From: an uncultured Acetatifactor sp.
GTDB taxonomy: Bacteria > Bacillota > Clostridia > Lachnospirales > Lachnospiraceae
Reading direction: 5' to 3'
Assembly: GCA_949840885.1 (NCBI GenBank)
Contig: CATKYJ010000007.1
Location: 1 to 64,000 of the forward strand
Length of the DNA stretch: 64,000 nucleotides
The notes below the pieces were generated by a model that saw nothing but the letters and a program-made list of their open reading frames with translations, was not told where the DNA came from and made no database searches. Positions 16,823-24,522 of this stretch are shown piece after piece. Made by a program: the position numbers and the translations under genes. The first letter of the stretch is position 1, and each line of letters begins with the position of its first letter.

Positions 16823-19456
16823 TCAAAGTTTTCCGGCAGGCTTCAGGTCTCTTGCCCCGCCCTCCCCGGAACATATCTCCAGCCGGAATTTCCCCTCTTC
16901 TGCTGTCAGAGAGCAGGCTCCGCCCTCCTTAAGGGCTCCGAACAGGATCTCGTCTACCAATAACGGCTTGATCTCGCCCTGAATCACGCGTTCTATCTCT
17001 CTGGCGCCATATTCCGCGCTGATGCCTTTTACCTTTGCCAGCCCCTTTGCACTGGCATCCGCGGACAGATGCACGTTTTTTCGAAGAAGCATATCCGAAA
17101 GTTCGCCCAGCTTCTTCTCCACGATCCGTTCCGCCATCCATTCATCCAGCCCTTTGAATACCACGATCCGGTTCAGGCGGTTGCGGAATTCCGGCTGGAA
17201 GATCCGCTTTACCTCCTCCAGAATGATGTCGCTTCCCACGTCCTGCCCCTGGAAGCCGATGCCATGCTTTCCTATCCGGCTGGCTCCTGCATTGGAGGTC
17301 ATGATAATGATCACATTCCTGAAGTCCGCTTTTCTGCCCTGATTGTCCGTCAGCGTAGCATAGTCGAACACCTGCAGCAGAATATTGTAGATATCCGGAT
17401 GGGCCTTTTCCACCTCGTCCAGCAGAAGAACCGCGTGTGGCTTTTTGCGGATTTCCTCCGTGAGCAGCCCTCCCTCCTCGTAGCCCACATACCCTGCAGG
17501 CGCTCCGATGAGCTTGGCCACTGCGTGCTTCTCCTCATATTCGCTCATGTCGAAGCGGATCAGAGGAATGCCCAGCTCTGCCGCCAGGCTCTTTGCGATC
17601 TCCGTCTTGCCCACGCCGGTGGGGCCTGCGAAAAGCAGGCTGGCCAGAGGCTTTCCCTCTTCCAGAAGACCTGCCCGGGAGAACTTTACCGCATTGACCA
17701 CCTGGGCGATGGCTTCGTCCTGGCCGAACACCCTGGCCCTCAGGCGCTGCTCCAAAGTGGCCAGGGCGGCCGTCTCGTCGCTTTCCACCACCTGTTTGGG
17801 AATCTGGCAGGTCTTTGACAGAATTTCGTCTATCAGTTGTCTGTCCACGGTCTGCACTGTCTGCGCCGCGCCCTCCTCCGGAAGCGGATGGAGCCTGCGG
17901 TAAGCCCCGGCCTCGTCCATCAGGTCAATGGCCTTGTCCGGCAGGAACCGCTCGTTGATATATTTTGCGCTCATTTCCACTGCGTATTCCAGAACGCCCT
18001 CCTCGTAGCGCACCCCGTGAAAGGCCTCGTAATTGTCCTTAAGTCCCTCCAGAATCCGGATGGCATCGGCCTTGTCCGGCTCCTTGATGTCCATTTTCTG
18101 GAACCGCCTCACCAGACTTTTATTCTTCTCGAAATGTTTTTTATACTCCTCATAGGTGGTGGCGCCGATGAACCGGATGCGCCCTTGGGTCAGATAGGGC
18201 TTTAGCATGTTGGACACGTCAAAGCTGCCTCCGTTCACGGCCCCCGCGCCTACGATGTTGTGGATTTCGTCGATATACACGATCGGATTGTCTTCGTCTG
18301 CAATGCTGTCCATGACCCGCTTGAAGCGCTTCTCGAAATCGCCCCTGTACTGGGTGCCCGCAAGGAGGCTGCCCAAATCCAGCGCGAAAATCTTCGCTCC
18401 CGCCAGAGGCTTTGGCACCTGTCCCTCATTCAGGAGCCTGGCCAGGCCGTATGTGATGGCAGTCTTACCCACTCCCGGCTCCCCCATGTGCAGGGGATTA
18501 TTCTTCTCCTTGCGGCAGAGAATCTGCATGGTCCGCTCCAGCTCCTCCGCCCGGCCGATCAAAGGATTTTGTCCCTCCAGCTCCTCATTCAGGCAGATGG
18601 CGTACTGCCGCCAGAAGCACTCCCTGGAAGAAGCCTCATCCTCCTCTTCCCATTCCTCATCGCTCCATAGTTCCCCGTCCTCTGCCTCAGATTCTTTCGC
18701 CTCGTCATCGGAGTCTATGTCAAAAATGCTGTCCCGGGGATTCCCTGTCCCGGCCCCCGCCGTGGGGTTTCCGCCCCTGTGGTCTCCGTCTCCAGGCTCT
18801 CCGCCATAGCTTTCTCTCCTGCCATCCACATTCCCGGCCGCTCCTCCATAACTTTCAGCCTGTCCCTGTACGGATTCTGCCCCGATAGCTTCCGCCTCAT
18901 CGGATCCCGGGCGGGCAGACTCAGAACGGGCGGCTCCCCGCCCCTCCCCGTCCGATGACGCTGCAGACTTCTGGTGAGTCTTTTTACGGGCATCCTGCTT
19001 TCGTCTGCCCTCTCTGGCAATCTCCTCAGAGGCAATGGTCATCTCCCGCAGCAGATCCACCCTCTCCACGCCCTGGGCCCGCAGATAATACACCGCATAA
19101 CTTTCTTCCAGCCCATACATGACACAGAGAATATGGGCCAGTTCCACCATGGGCTTGTTGCTGTTCCCGGCAGTCTCCCACCCTTGGGAAAGCACGGATA
19201 CCATGCCCTGGGAAAGCTGGGGCTCTGTCTCCGGCCCCGCCCCCTGCTCCATATATTCCTCCAGATAGGTCCGCAGATCCCTGTCCAGCTTCCTGACGCT
19301 TCCGCCGCATTCCGCAAACGCCCTGGCAAACACCGGATTCTGGCAGGCCGCATACAGCACCAGCTCCGGCGTTACATATTCGAAGCGGGCGCTTTTTGCC
19401 AGGGAAAAGGCCTTTTCTATGATCTCGGCCACCTCGCTTGATACATACATACTCAT
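16823..19456 (-). CDS. clpA: ClpA-type AAA+ unfoldase of the Clp protease
   Basis: An 877-residue protein. Residues 1-~145 form the Clp N domain, where ClpS docks (MSMYVSSEVAEIIEKAFSLA). A long, acidic, Gly/Ser/Glu-rich linker runs from ~150 to ~280. AAA1 has Walker A GEPGVGKTA near 323 and VYIDEIHNIVGAG; AAA2 has GPTGVGKTEIAKSLA near 609 and LLLDEVEKAHPDIYN. The loop KHGIGFQGQ near 730 carries the IGF tripeptide that docks on ClpP, so a ClpP partner elsewhere is expected. There is no ClpC/ClpB middle coiled domain. The ATG overlaps the clpS stop as ATGA. The linker is much longer than that of E. coli ClpA (758 residues in total). Confidence 0.95.
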   Translation of the reverse strand: MSMYVSSEVAEIIEKAFSLAKSARFEYVTPELVLYAACQNPVFARAFAECGGSVRKLDRDLRTYLEEYMEQGAGPETEPQLSQGMVSVLSQGWETAGNSNKPMVELAHILCVMYGLEESYAVYYLRAQGVERVDLLREMTIASEEIAREGRRKQDARKKTHQKSAASSDGEGRGAARSESARPGSDEAEAIGAESVQGQAESYGGAAGNVDGRRESYGGEPGDGDHRGGNPTAGAGTGNPRDSIFDIDSDDEAKESEAEDGELWSDEEWEEEDEASSRECFWRQYAICLNEELEGQNPLIGRAEELERTMQILCRKEKNNPLHMGEPGVGKTAITYGLARLLNEGQVPKPLAGAKIFALDLGSLLAGTQYRGDFEKRFKRVMDSIADEDNPIVYIDEIHNIVGAGAVNGGSFDVSNMLKPYLTQGRIRFIGATTYEEYKKHFEKNKSLVRRFQKMDIKEPDKADAIRILEGLKDNYEAFHGVRYEEGVLEYAVEMSAKYINERFLPDKAIDLMDEAGAYRRLHPLPEEGAAQTVQTVDRQLIDEILSKTCQIPKQVVESDETAALATLEQRLRARVFGQDEAIAQVVNAVKFSRAGLLEEGKPLASLLFAGPTGVGKTEIAKSLAAELGIPLIRFDMSEYEEKHAVAKLIGAPAGYVGYEEGGLLTEEIRKKPHAVLLLDEVEKAHPDIYNILLQVFDYATLTDNQGRKADFRNVIIIMTSNAGASRIGKHGIGFQGQDVGSDIILEEVKRIFQPEFRNRLNRIVVFKGLDEWMAERIVEKKLGELSDMLLRKNVHLSADASAKGLAKVKGISAEYGAREIERVIQGEIKPLLVDEILFGALKEGGACSLTAEEGKFRLEICSGEGGARDLKPAGKL

Positions 19457-19752
19457 GCCTCCTCCACGGTCATCCGGAAAGGATACCCCTCCGCCCTGGC
19501 CCGTCCAAGGGCCGTCTGCACCTTTGAGGCGGCAATGTCCAGGGGGTATGCCCCCACTGCCGCCCTGCCGCTCTCATGCACCATCAGCATCAGCCTCTCC
19601 GCCTCTGCCCCGCCTTTGTGGAAAATGTCCATCAAAATCTCCACCACAAAGTCCATTGGCGTGAAATCGTCATTGTGCATGATCACCCGGTAATGCCTGG
19701 GCTCCCGTATATTGATCCTTACTTTTTCCTTTGTCTCTCCCTTTACCGACAT
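19453..19752 (-). CDS. clpS: ClpS, adaptor for N-degron substrates
   Basis: A 99-residue adaptor. It binds proteins with N-terminal Leu, Phe, Tyr or Trp and hands them to ClpA. The core YRVIMHNDDFTPMDFVVEIL has the Asn-Asp-Asp of the substrate pocket, and LMVHESGRAAVGAYPLDIA has the conserved His and Gly. It is the first gene of clpS-clpA-aat, so adaptor and unfoldase are made in one transcript with overlapping stop and start. Confidence 0.97.
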   Translation of the reverse strand: MSVKGETKEKVRINIREPRHYRVIMHNDDFTPMDFVVEILMDIFHKGGAEAERLMLMVHESGRAAVGAYPLDIAASKVQTALGRARAEGYPFRMTVEEA

Positions 19753-19795
19753 GTCATTCTTCCTATCCTGATTCTATAAGCATTTACAATCCCTT

Positions 19796-19819
19796 GACGT
19801 TTTTCATATTTTTAACGTC
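19796..19819. promoter_or_regulatory. Inverted repeat in the clpS / phospholipase D divergent region
   Basis: GACGTT and AACGTC are separated by an AT-only 12-nt centre, about 45 bases before clpS. Shape and location suggest an operator, or part of the promoter region of clpS. It is not a CtsR-type box (GGTCAAA repeats are absent). The rest of 19820-19993 has an AT-rich TATAAA near 19966 that may belong to the plus-strand gene's promoter. Confidence 0.35.
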
Positions 19820-19993
19820 CATAATGGCTTAAACCTCCCGGCTGCCGATCCACAGCCACCATGTCCAGTATAAGACTTTGTGGGGAAAATAGCAATTCTT
19901 TCTTTTTACAAGTGCCAACTTTCCCATTGCCCCTTTCCCCTGTTTGCTGTATATTGGAATCAGATATAAAAAGCGGATAAAAGAGGTTCCTGT

Positions 19994-21391
19994 ATGAAGA
20001 AAAAACACCCGTTTCGAAAGCTGCTCATTGTTCTTGCTCTGCTGGCCGCCTACGCCTGCGCCATAATCCTGCCCTATTCCAGGCAGCCTGCAGTCACGGC
20101 GGACACCGCGAGCCGGTTTTCGGCCGCTGCTTTCTACGGTGATGGGGACAGCGGCGAGCGCGCCTATGTCATCTCCGACAACGGAGAGGCGCTGGCGGAG
20201 CGCATCCGCCTGATCTCCCAGGCTAAGGAGGAAATTATCCTGAGCACCTTTGACTTTGATGCGGACAACAGCGGCAAAGCGCTGCTGGCCGCGCTCTTAG
20301 ACGCCTCCAGGCGGGGCGTCCGCGTAAGCCTCCTGGTGGACGGCATTTCCTATACCACCGGAATCCTGGGGAATGCCTGGTTCCAGGCACTGATGGCACA
20401 GGAGAACGTGGAATTCAAGATTTACAATCCCTTAAACCCCTTAAAGCCCTGGAACTTCATGGGGCGGCTCCACGACAAATATCTGATTGCCGACTGGACC
20501 GCCTATATCCTGGGGGGACGCAACTGCTATGACTTCTTCCTGGGCAGCCACGACGGCTATAAAAACTATGACTGGGACGTACTGGTCTGCTGCGAAGAGG
20601 GCGCGAACTTCCCCTCCATGGAGCAGCTGCGGGCATATTTCGATTCCGTATGGGATCTGGAGGACTGCCGCAGGGTCAAAAAAGAAAATACAGAAAAGCA
20701 GGAGGAACTTGCCCTGCTCTACCGCCGGATGCAGGAAGAGCACGCGGACTGGTTCCAGGCCGTGGATTACAGAGAGTTCACCGTCCCCACCAGGCGCATT
20801 CAGCTTCTCTCCAACCCCATAGAGCCCCGGGTCAAGGAGCCTTTGGTGTTCTATTCCATGACGGAACTTATGGAGCAGGCTAAGGAAAACGTATCCATCC
20901 ATACCCCCTATATCCTCTGCGACGACTGGATGCTGGAGCAGCTTTCGGACATCTGCCAAAGCGTCCCCACCGTGGAGATGATGACCAATTCCGTGGCCAA
21001 CAACGGGAATCCTTTCGGCGCCATGGACTATTATGTAAATAAGGAAAAGCTGCTGGAGAGCGGCGTGAACATGCTGGAATATGACAGCGGTGTCTCCTAT
21101 CATGGAAAATGCTTTACCATGGACGACCGTATTGCCGCCATCGGTTCTTTCAACTGGGACATGCGCAGCGCCTATCTTGACACGGAACTGATGCTTGTCA
21201 TCGACAGCCCCGAACTGAATGCCGCCCTGCGGGAAGAAATGGAACGCTATGAGCAGGATGCCCTGAAAGTCCTGGACGGGGACTCCTACGATCTGGCTCC
21301 CGGGCAGACGCCCCAGCCTTTAACCCCCGGCAAGGAGCGCTTTCTGAAAATACTGCATCTGGTAGGATATTGGGCCAGGTTTTTGATGTAA
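19994..21391 (+). CDS. Phospholipase D-like membrane protein (cardiolipin synthase-related)
   Basis: A 465-residue protein with an N-terminal membrane anchor (LLIVLALLAAYACAIILPYS). Two PLD active-site motifs are present: RLHDKYLIADWTAYILGG (HxK near residue 159) and SYHGKCFTMDDRIAAIGSFN (near 370). Two HKD motifs per chain fit transphosphatidylases such as cardiolipin synthase, but the second Lys-Asp spacing and the missing second membrane helix differ from standard Cls, so lipid hydrolysis or nuclease activity is possible. It stands alone and diverges from clpS. Confidence 0.88.
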   Translation: MKKKHPFRKLLIVLALLAAYACAIILPYSRQPAVTADTASRFSAAAFYGDGDSGERAYVISDNGEALAERIRLISQAKEEIILSTFDFDADNSGKALLAALLDASRRGVRVSLLVDGISYTTGILGNAWFQALMAQENVEFKIYNPLNPLKPWNFMGRLHDKYLIADWTAYILGGRNCYDFFLGSHDGYKNYDWDVLVCCEEGANFPSMEQLRAYFDSVWDLEDCRRVKKENTEKQEELALLYRRMQEEHADWFQAVDYREFTVPTRRIQLLSNPIEPRVKEPLVFYSMTELMEQAKENVSIHTPYILCDDWMLEQLSDICQSVPTVEMMTNSVANNGNPFGAMDYYVNKEKLLESGVNMLEYDSGVSYHGKCFTMDDRIAAIGSFNWDMRSAYLDTELMLVIDSPELNAALREEMERYEQDALKVLDGDSYDLAPGQTPQPLTPGKERFLKILHLVGYWARFLM

Positions 21392-21419
21392 TGTCTGTCA
21401 AAAATCTTATCCAGAATTA

Positions 21420-21448
21420 TTGACAAACAGTAATTCTCGTGTTATTCT
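21420..21448 (+). promoter_or_regulatory. Sigma-A promoter of the membrane protein/XRE cassette
   Basis: TTGACA (perfect -35) and TATTCT (-10) are separated by exactly 17 bases, about 50 bases before the ATG at 21498. The -35 lies in a small inverted repeat (GAATTA ... TAATTC), and a second AATTAT/ATAATT pair lies after the -10. Either could be an operator for the XRE regulator encoded in the same cassette. Confidence 0.75.
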
Positions 21449-21497
21449 ATGCTCATAATTATCGCAAAACAATAATTTCAGAAAAAGAGGTAACAGT

Positions 21498-22376
21498 ATG
21501 GAGTATATAACCTTTCCCTGGGAACAGATGGGGATGGGCCTGCGGCGCCTGTCTTTGTCCGGCAGTGCAGGCAACATCACGGCCTGGATTCTTTTCCTTG
21601 CCGCAGGGGCTTTTCCGCTGTTTACGATGGCTTTCCTCCGGTACAGGCACAAAGGCTGCAGGGCGGACTATTTGCTGCCTCTGCTGTCGGTATCCCTTTT
21701 CGTGGGGTTATGGTTCTTCATCAATCCCTCTTACATGGACAGATATCTGTCTCCCATGCCCGCGGGAGGGATTGCGAAATTTTCCCTGGCCGCCGTCATT
21801 TATAGCCTTTTTCTCACATGGATTCTGCTGCGCCTTGTTCTTCGCTATGAAAAGGTGGGACAGAGCAGGCTCCTTGCCGGGCTGCGGATCCTCCTGGGGC
21901 TCTATGGGCTGGTGCTGGGCATAGGCCTCTTTGTACAGGGCAGCATCGAATTCAGGGAGGCCCTGCGTGCTTTGCAGGAGGGCAACACAGGCTCCGACAG
22001 TCATCTGCTGAGAATAAGCACCCTGTTTTTGGCCGTTCAGACCATCATAGGGATTCTGCCAACGGCCTCCCAGATCGCCCTGCTTTTTATGATGGCCCTG
22101 TTCCTGCGCCGCTATGAAAAGGAGCCTTTCGGCTCTGAATCCTGTCTGGCAATGGAACGGCTGAAAGCTGCCAGCGGACGGCTTCTGACAGTGGTTTTGC
22201 TGGCGAACGCGGGCTTCAACATGCTGCAGCTGCTCTGTTCCCGGTTTCTTTTGACCAGCTTCCACAGAATCTCTTTCCCGCTGTCGGAAATCCTCGTGAT
22301 GCTGGGGATTCGGACGCTGAGCTTTCTGTACCTGGAAAGCAGGCGGCTGAAAGAAGACAACGATATGTTCATCTGA
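21498..22376 (+). CDS. Multi-pass membrane protein with DUF2975-like C-terminus
   Basis: A 292-residue protein with about seven or eight hydrophobic segments (ITAWILFLAAGAFPLFTMAF, ADYLLPLLSVSLFVGLWFFI and others). The C-terminal ~130 residues, ending SRRLKEDNDMFI, resemble DUF2975, a membrane family regularly encoded beside small YozG-type XRE regulators, as here. The N-terminal ~150 residues are extra. RBS AGAGGT lies before the ATG. Function is unknown; the pairing suggests the membrane protein and regulator respond to one signal. Confidence 0.7.
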   Translation: MEYITFPWEQMGMGLRRLSLSGSAGNITAWILFLAAGAFPLFTMAFLRYRHKGCRADYLLPLLSVSLFVGLWFFINPSYMDRYLSPMPAGGIAKFSLAAVIYSLFLTWILLRLVLRYEKVGQSRLLAGLRILLGLYGLVLGIGLFVQGSIEFREALRALQEGNTGSDSHLLRISTLFLAVQTIIGILPTASQIALLFMMALFLRRYEKEPFGSESCLAMERLKAASGRLLTVVLLANAGFNMLQLLCSRFLLTSFHRISFPLSEILVMLGIRTLSFLYLESRRLKEDNDMFI

Positions 22377-22446
22377 AAGTTTCTCCCGGGACACGGGCAG
22401 GGCAGTTCCTGCCGGATTCAGGACAGCAGGCTAAGAGGAGCAGAAA

Positions 22447-22680
22447 ATGGCAATTCGCATCTATCTTGACGAAATTTTAAAAGAGCGGCGCATGACCTCC
22501 AAAGAGTTGTGCCGGCTGGTGGGCATTACGGAGGCGAACCTGTCCATTCTGCGCAGCGGCAAGGCAAAGGGCGTGCGCTTCGGCACCGTGAATAAGATTT
22601 GTTATTATCTGCAGTGCGATGTGGGGGACATTTTGAAGTTCGACGGAAAATTAGAGGAGGAAACGGAGCATGAAAGGTAA
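22447..22680 (+). CDS. Small XRE/Cro-type HTH regulator (YozG-like)
   Basis: A 77-residue protein that is nearly all HTH: RIYLDEILKERRMTSKELCR, then VGITEANLSILRSGKAKGVR (recognition helix). The ending IKICYYLQCDVGDILKF is paralleled here by INKICYYLQCDVGDILKF-type wording, typical of YozG proteins. The RBS AGAGGAG lies just before the ATG. It follows the membrane protein by 70 nt and overlaps the next gene by 11 nt, so it may autoregulate this cassette. Confidence 0.9.
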   Translation: MAIRIYLDEILKERRMTSKELCRLVGITEANLSILRSGKAKGVRFGTVNKICYYLQCDVGDILKFDGKLEEETEHER

Positions 22681-23767
22681 TCTATATCAAGGAAAGATTC
22701 TATTATCAAAGTTCCCTTGTTGGTTTGTCGTCAAATTTGCGGTTAAGCTTCTGTCAGCGGTTCAGTCCTTGCTGACAGTGAAATGCCGCTTCTCGCTTAG
22801 AGCCCTGCCATCTGTGGGATCGCCTGAGGGCGCCAGGTTCCATGCATCCGCCAGGCTCTTTTTAACAGCTATACTCCTTGCGTCTGCCCCGGCGCTTCTT
22901 GGCGGATGCGCCCTGGCCGAAAGTGGCGGCAGCCTGGCTTTGGAGGAACTGCCCGGGCAGGGGGCCAGACTGGCCGGGGTCTTCGTCACCAGCAAGCATA
23001 TCGAACCGGGCCCCTCTGAACTGGAATTTAACAGCCGCGGGGATATCCGGATAAAGGATACGGGGCCGGAGAAAATCTACGGCAGCTTTACCGGATATGA
23101 CGCAGGCGAACCTGTAGTCACTTTTCCCGGCCTGGAAGGCTACGGCATCTACAGCCTGACCGCACCGGAGGATGAAACCCATGAGGCCACCGGGGCCAGG
23201 TATATGACCACAGACTTCCATTTTGCGAATGTCCATTACTACGTTCTCGACCAGGAGGACAGCGTTGAGGCAGACCTCTATATTACTGCTGACAGCCACG
23301 TTGCTTATTATTTTAACCCCGTCTACCAACAGGAGGACGGACAGATCTATCTGCTGGCCGGTTCGGGAGTGACCTCGCAATCCTTTAATGACGGCCAGAA
23401 GTTTAACCACAGCATCTCCGAATCCACAAGCCGGCGCTCAAACGGAGAGGAGCTAAGCCGCTCTCAGAAATTTTCCGTGAATATCATCGCTTCCGAAGCG
23501 CCCCAGGAGACGGAACTGCTTTTGATGGATGGGGAAAATCGGCTGATAAAGCGCTACAGCGAGGAACAGCTGGCGGAGCTGACTGACGCAGGAGCCTCCC
23601 TTACGCTTCCCGGGGAAGCCTCCTACCTGATCCTGCGCCAGACAAAAGCAGGAAAAGAGCATGGCGGCCGCACCCTGTTTGATCAGGATGCGGAATATGT
23701 GGAGTATATGGCTCCTGCCGGGAACCATATACTGTATTACCGCCAGCTCCCCTTGATCTGGCCCTGA
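22670..23767 (+). CDS. Putative lipoprotein of unknown function with unusual N-terminus
   Basis: A 365-residue frame overlapping the XRE gene by 11 nt, with GGAGG inside that gene's end. The lipoprotein-like signal LFLTAILLASAPALLGGCAL occurs only at residues ~63-82, behind a hydrophobic/basic leader (LSKFPCWFVVKFAVKLLSAV), so translation may start later or the protein may carry a long pre-region. The mature part has DFHFANVHYYVLDQEDSVEA and an Ig-like, Gly/Ser-rich body with no catalytic motif that I recognise. It may be the surface partner of the regulator/membrane pair. Confidence 0.65.
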   Translation: MKGNLYQGKILLSKFPCWFVVKFAVKLLSAVQSLLTVKCRFSLRALPSVGSPEGARFHASARLFLTAILLASAPALLGGCALAESGGSLALEELPGQGARLAGVFVTSKHIEPGPSELEFNSRGDIRIKDTGPEKIYGSFTGYDAGEPVVTFPGLEGYGIYSLTAPEDETHEATGARYMTTDFHFANVHYYVLDQEDSVEADLYITADSHVAYYFNPVYQQEDGQIYLLAGSGVTSQSFNDGQKFNHSISESTSRRSNGEELSRSQKFSVNIIASEAPQETELLLMDGENRLIKRYSEEQLAELTDAGASLTLPGEASYLILRQTKAGKEHGGRTLFDQDAEYVEYMAPAGNHILYYRQLPLIWP

Positions 23768-23878
23768 AAGCTGAGAAGCCCATGCCACCCAAATCAAAAA
23801 GTTCCTTTCAGCACCAGACCTGACAGCAACCCTGGTGCTGCCCTACAGCATATTTTAAGCAGAAAAGAGGTAAAAATT

Positions 23879-24508
23879 ATGGTTTATCATGTATCTTCCA
23901 CACCAGGCATCAAGGTTTTGACACCCAGGATATCCACACACAAAAAGCCCTATGTCTACGCCATCGAAAGTCTGGTCACCGGCCTGCTGTTCGGAGTCAG
24001 GCACGATGATTTCGACTTTTGTATCAGCACAAACTCCCAGGGAATACCGGAGGTCTATGAGTGCTACCCCAACTCATTCTGTGCCGTGTACCAGGGAAAA
24101 AGCTGTTCCTTGTATGAATTGAAAGAGGACGGCTTTCAGCGCGGGATGACTACCTGGAGCCCGGAGCTGGTCTGCGAATCAGAGGTACCTGTGGAAAGAG
24201 AGATTCCCATCGATGACCTTTACAGCCAGCTGCTGCAGGAGCGGGAGAAAGGAAATCTCATTCTGCATCCCTATACGGATTCCCCGGAGCATAGGAGGTT
24301 CATTTCGGAACACATCGTTGACCGGCTGATTCGCTTTGACGCCTTTGGACATCTGGAGACAGATCCGCGGTTCCAGATGTATTTTCGGCCAATCATTGAT
24401 GCGCTGCGGTCTATTATGGATGGTCATCTGTTGATTGGCGCAGACAATGCCCAGCTCTTTCCCATGGTCGCTGAAAGTGCGGACAAGCACCCGGATCCAG
24501 ATGCTTAG
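23879..24508 (+). CDS. Conserved protein of unknown function
   Basis: A 209-residue soluble protein preceded by AGAGGT. The N-terminus YHVSSTPGIKVLTPRISTHK followed by KPYVYAIESL is ordered and conserved-looking; it is the type of opening seen in some phage- and defence-linked proteins, but I cannot name the family. The middle has YECYPNSFCAVYQGKSCSLY and the C-terminus helical segments. It is transcribed towards the GH2 gene, with 14 bases between the two stops. Confidence 0.65.
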   Translation: MVYHVSSTPGIKVLTPRISTHKKPYVYAIESLVTGLLFGVRHDDFDFCISTNSQGIPEVYECYPNSFCAVYQGKSCSLYELKEDGFQRGMTTWSPELVCESEVPVEREIPIDDLYSQLLQEREKGNLILHPYTDSPEHRRFISEHIVDRLIRFDAFGHLETDPRFQMYFRPIIDALRSIMDGHLLIGADNAQLFPMVAESADKHPDPDA

Positions 24509-24522
24509 GGCATACACCCTCC

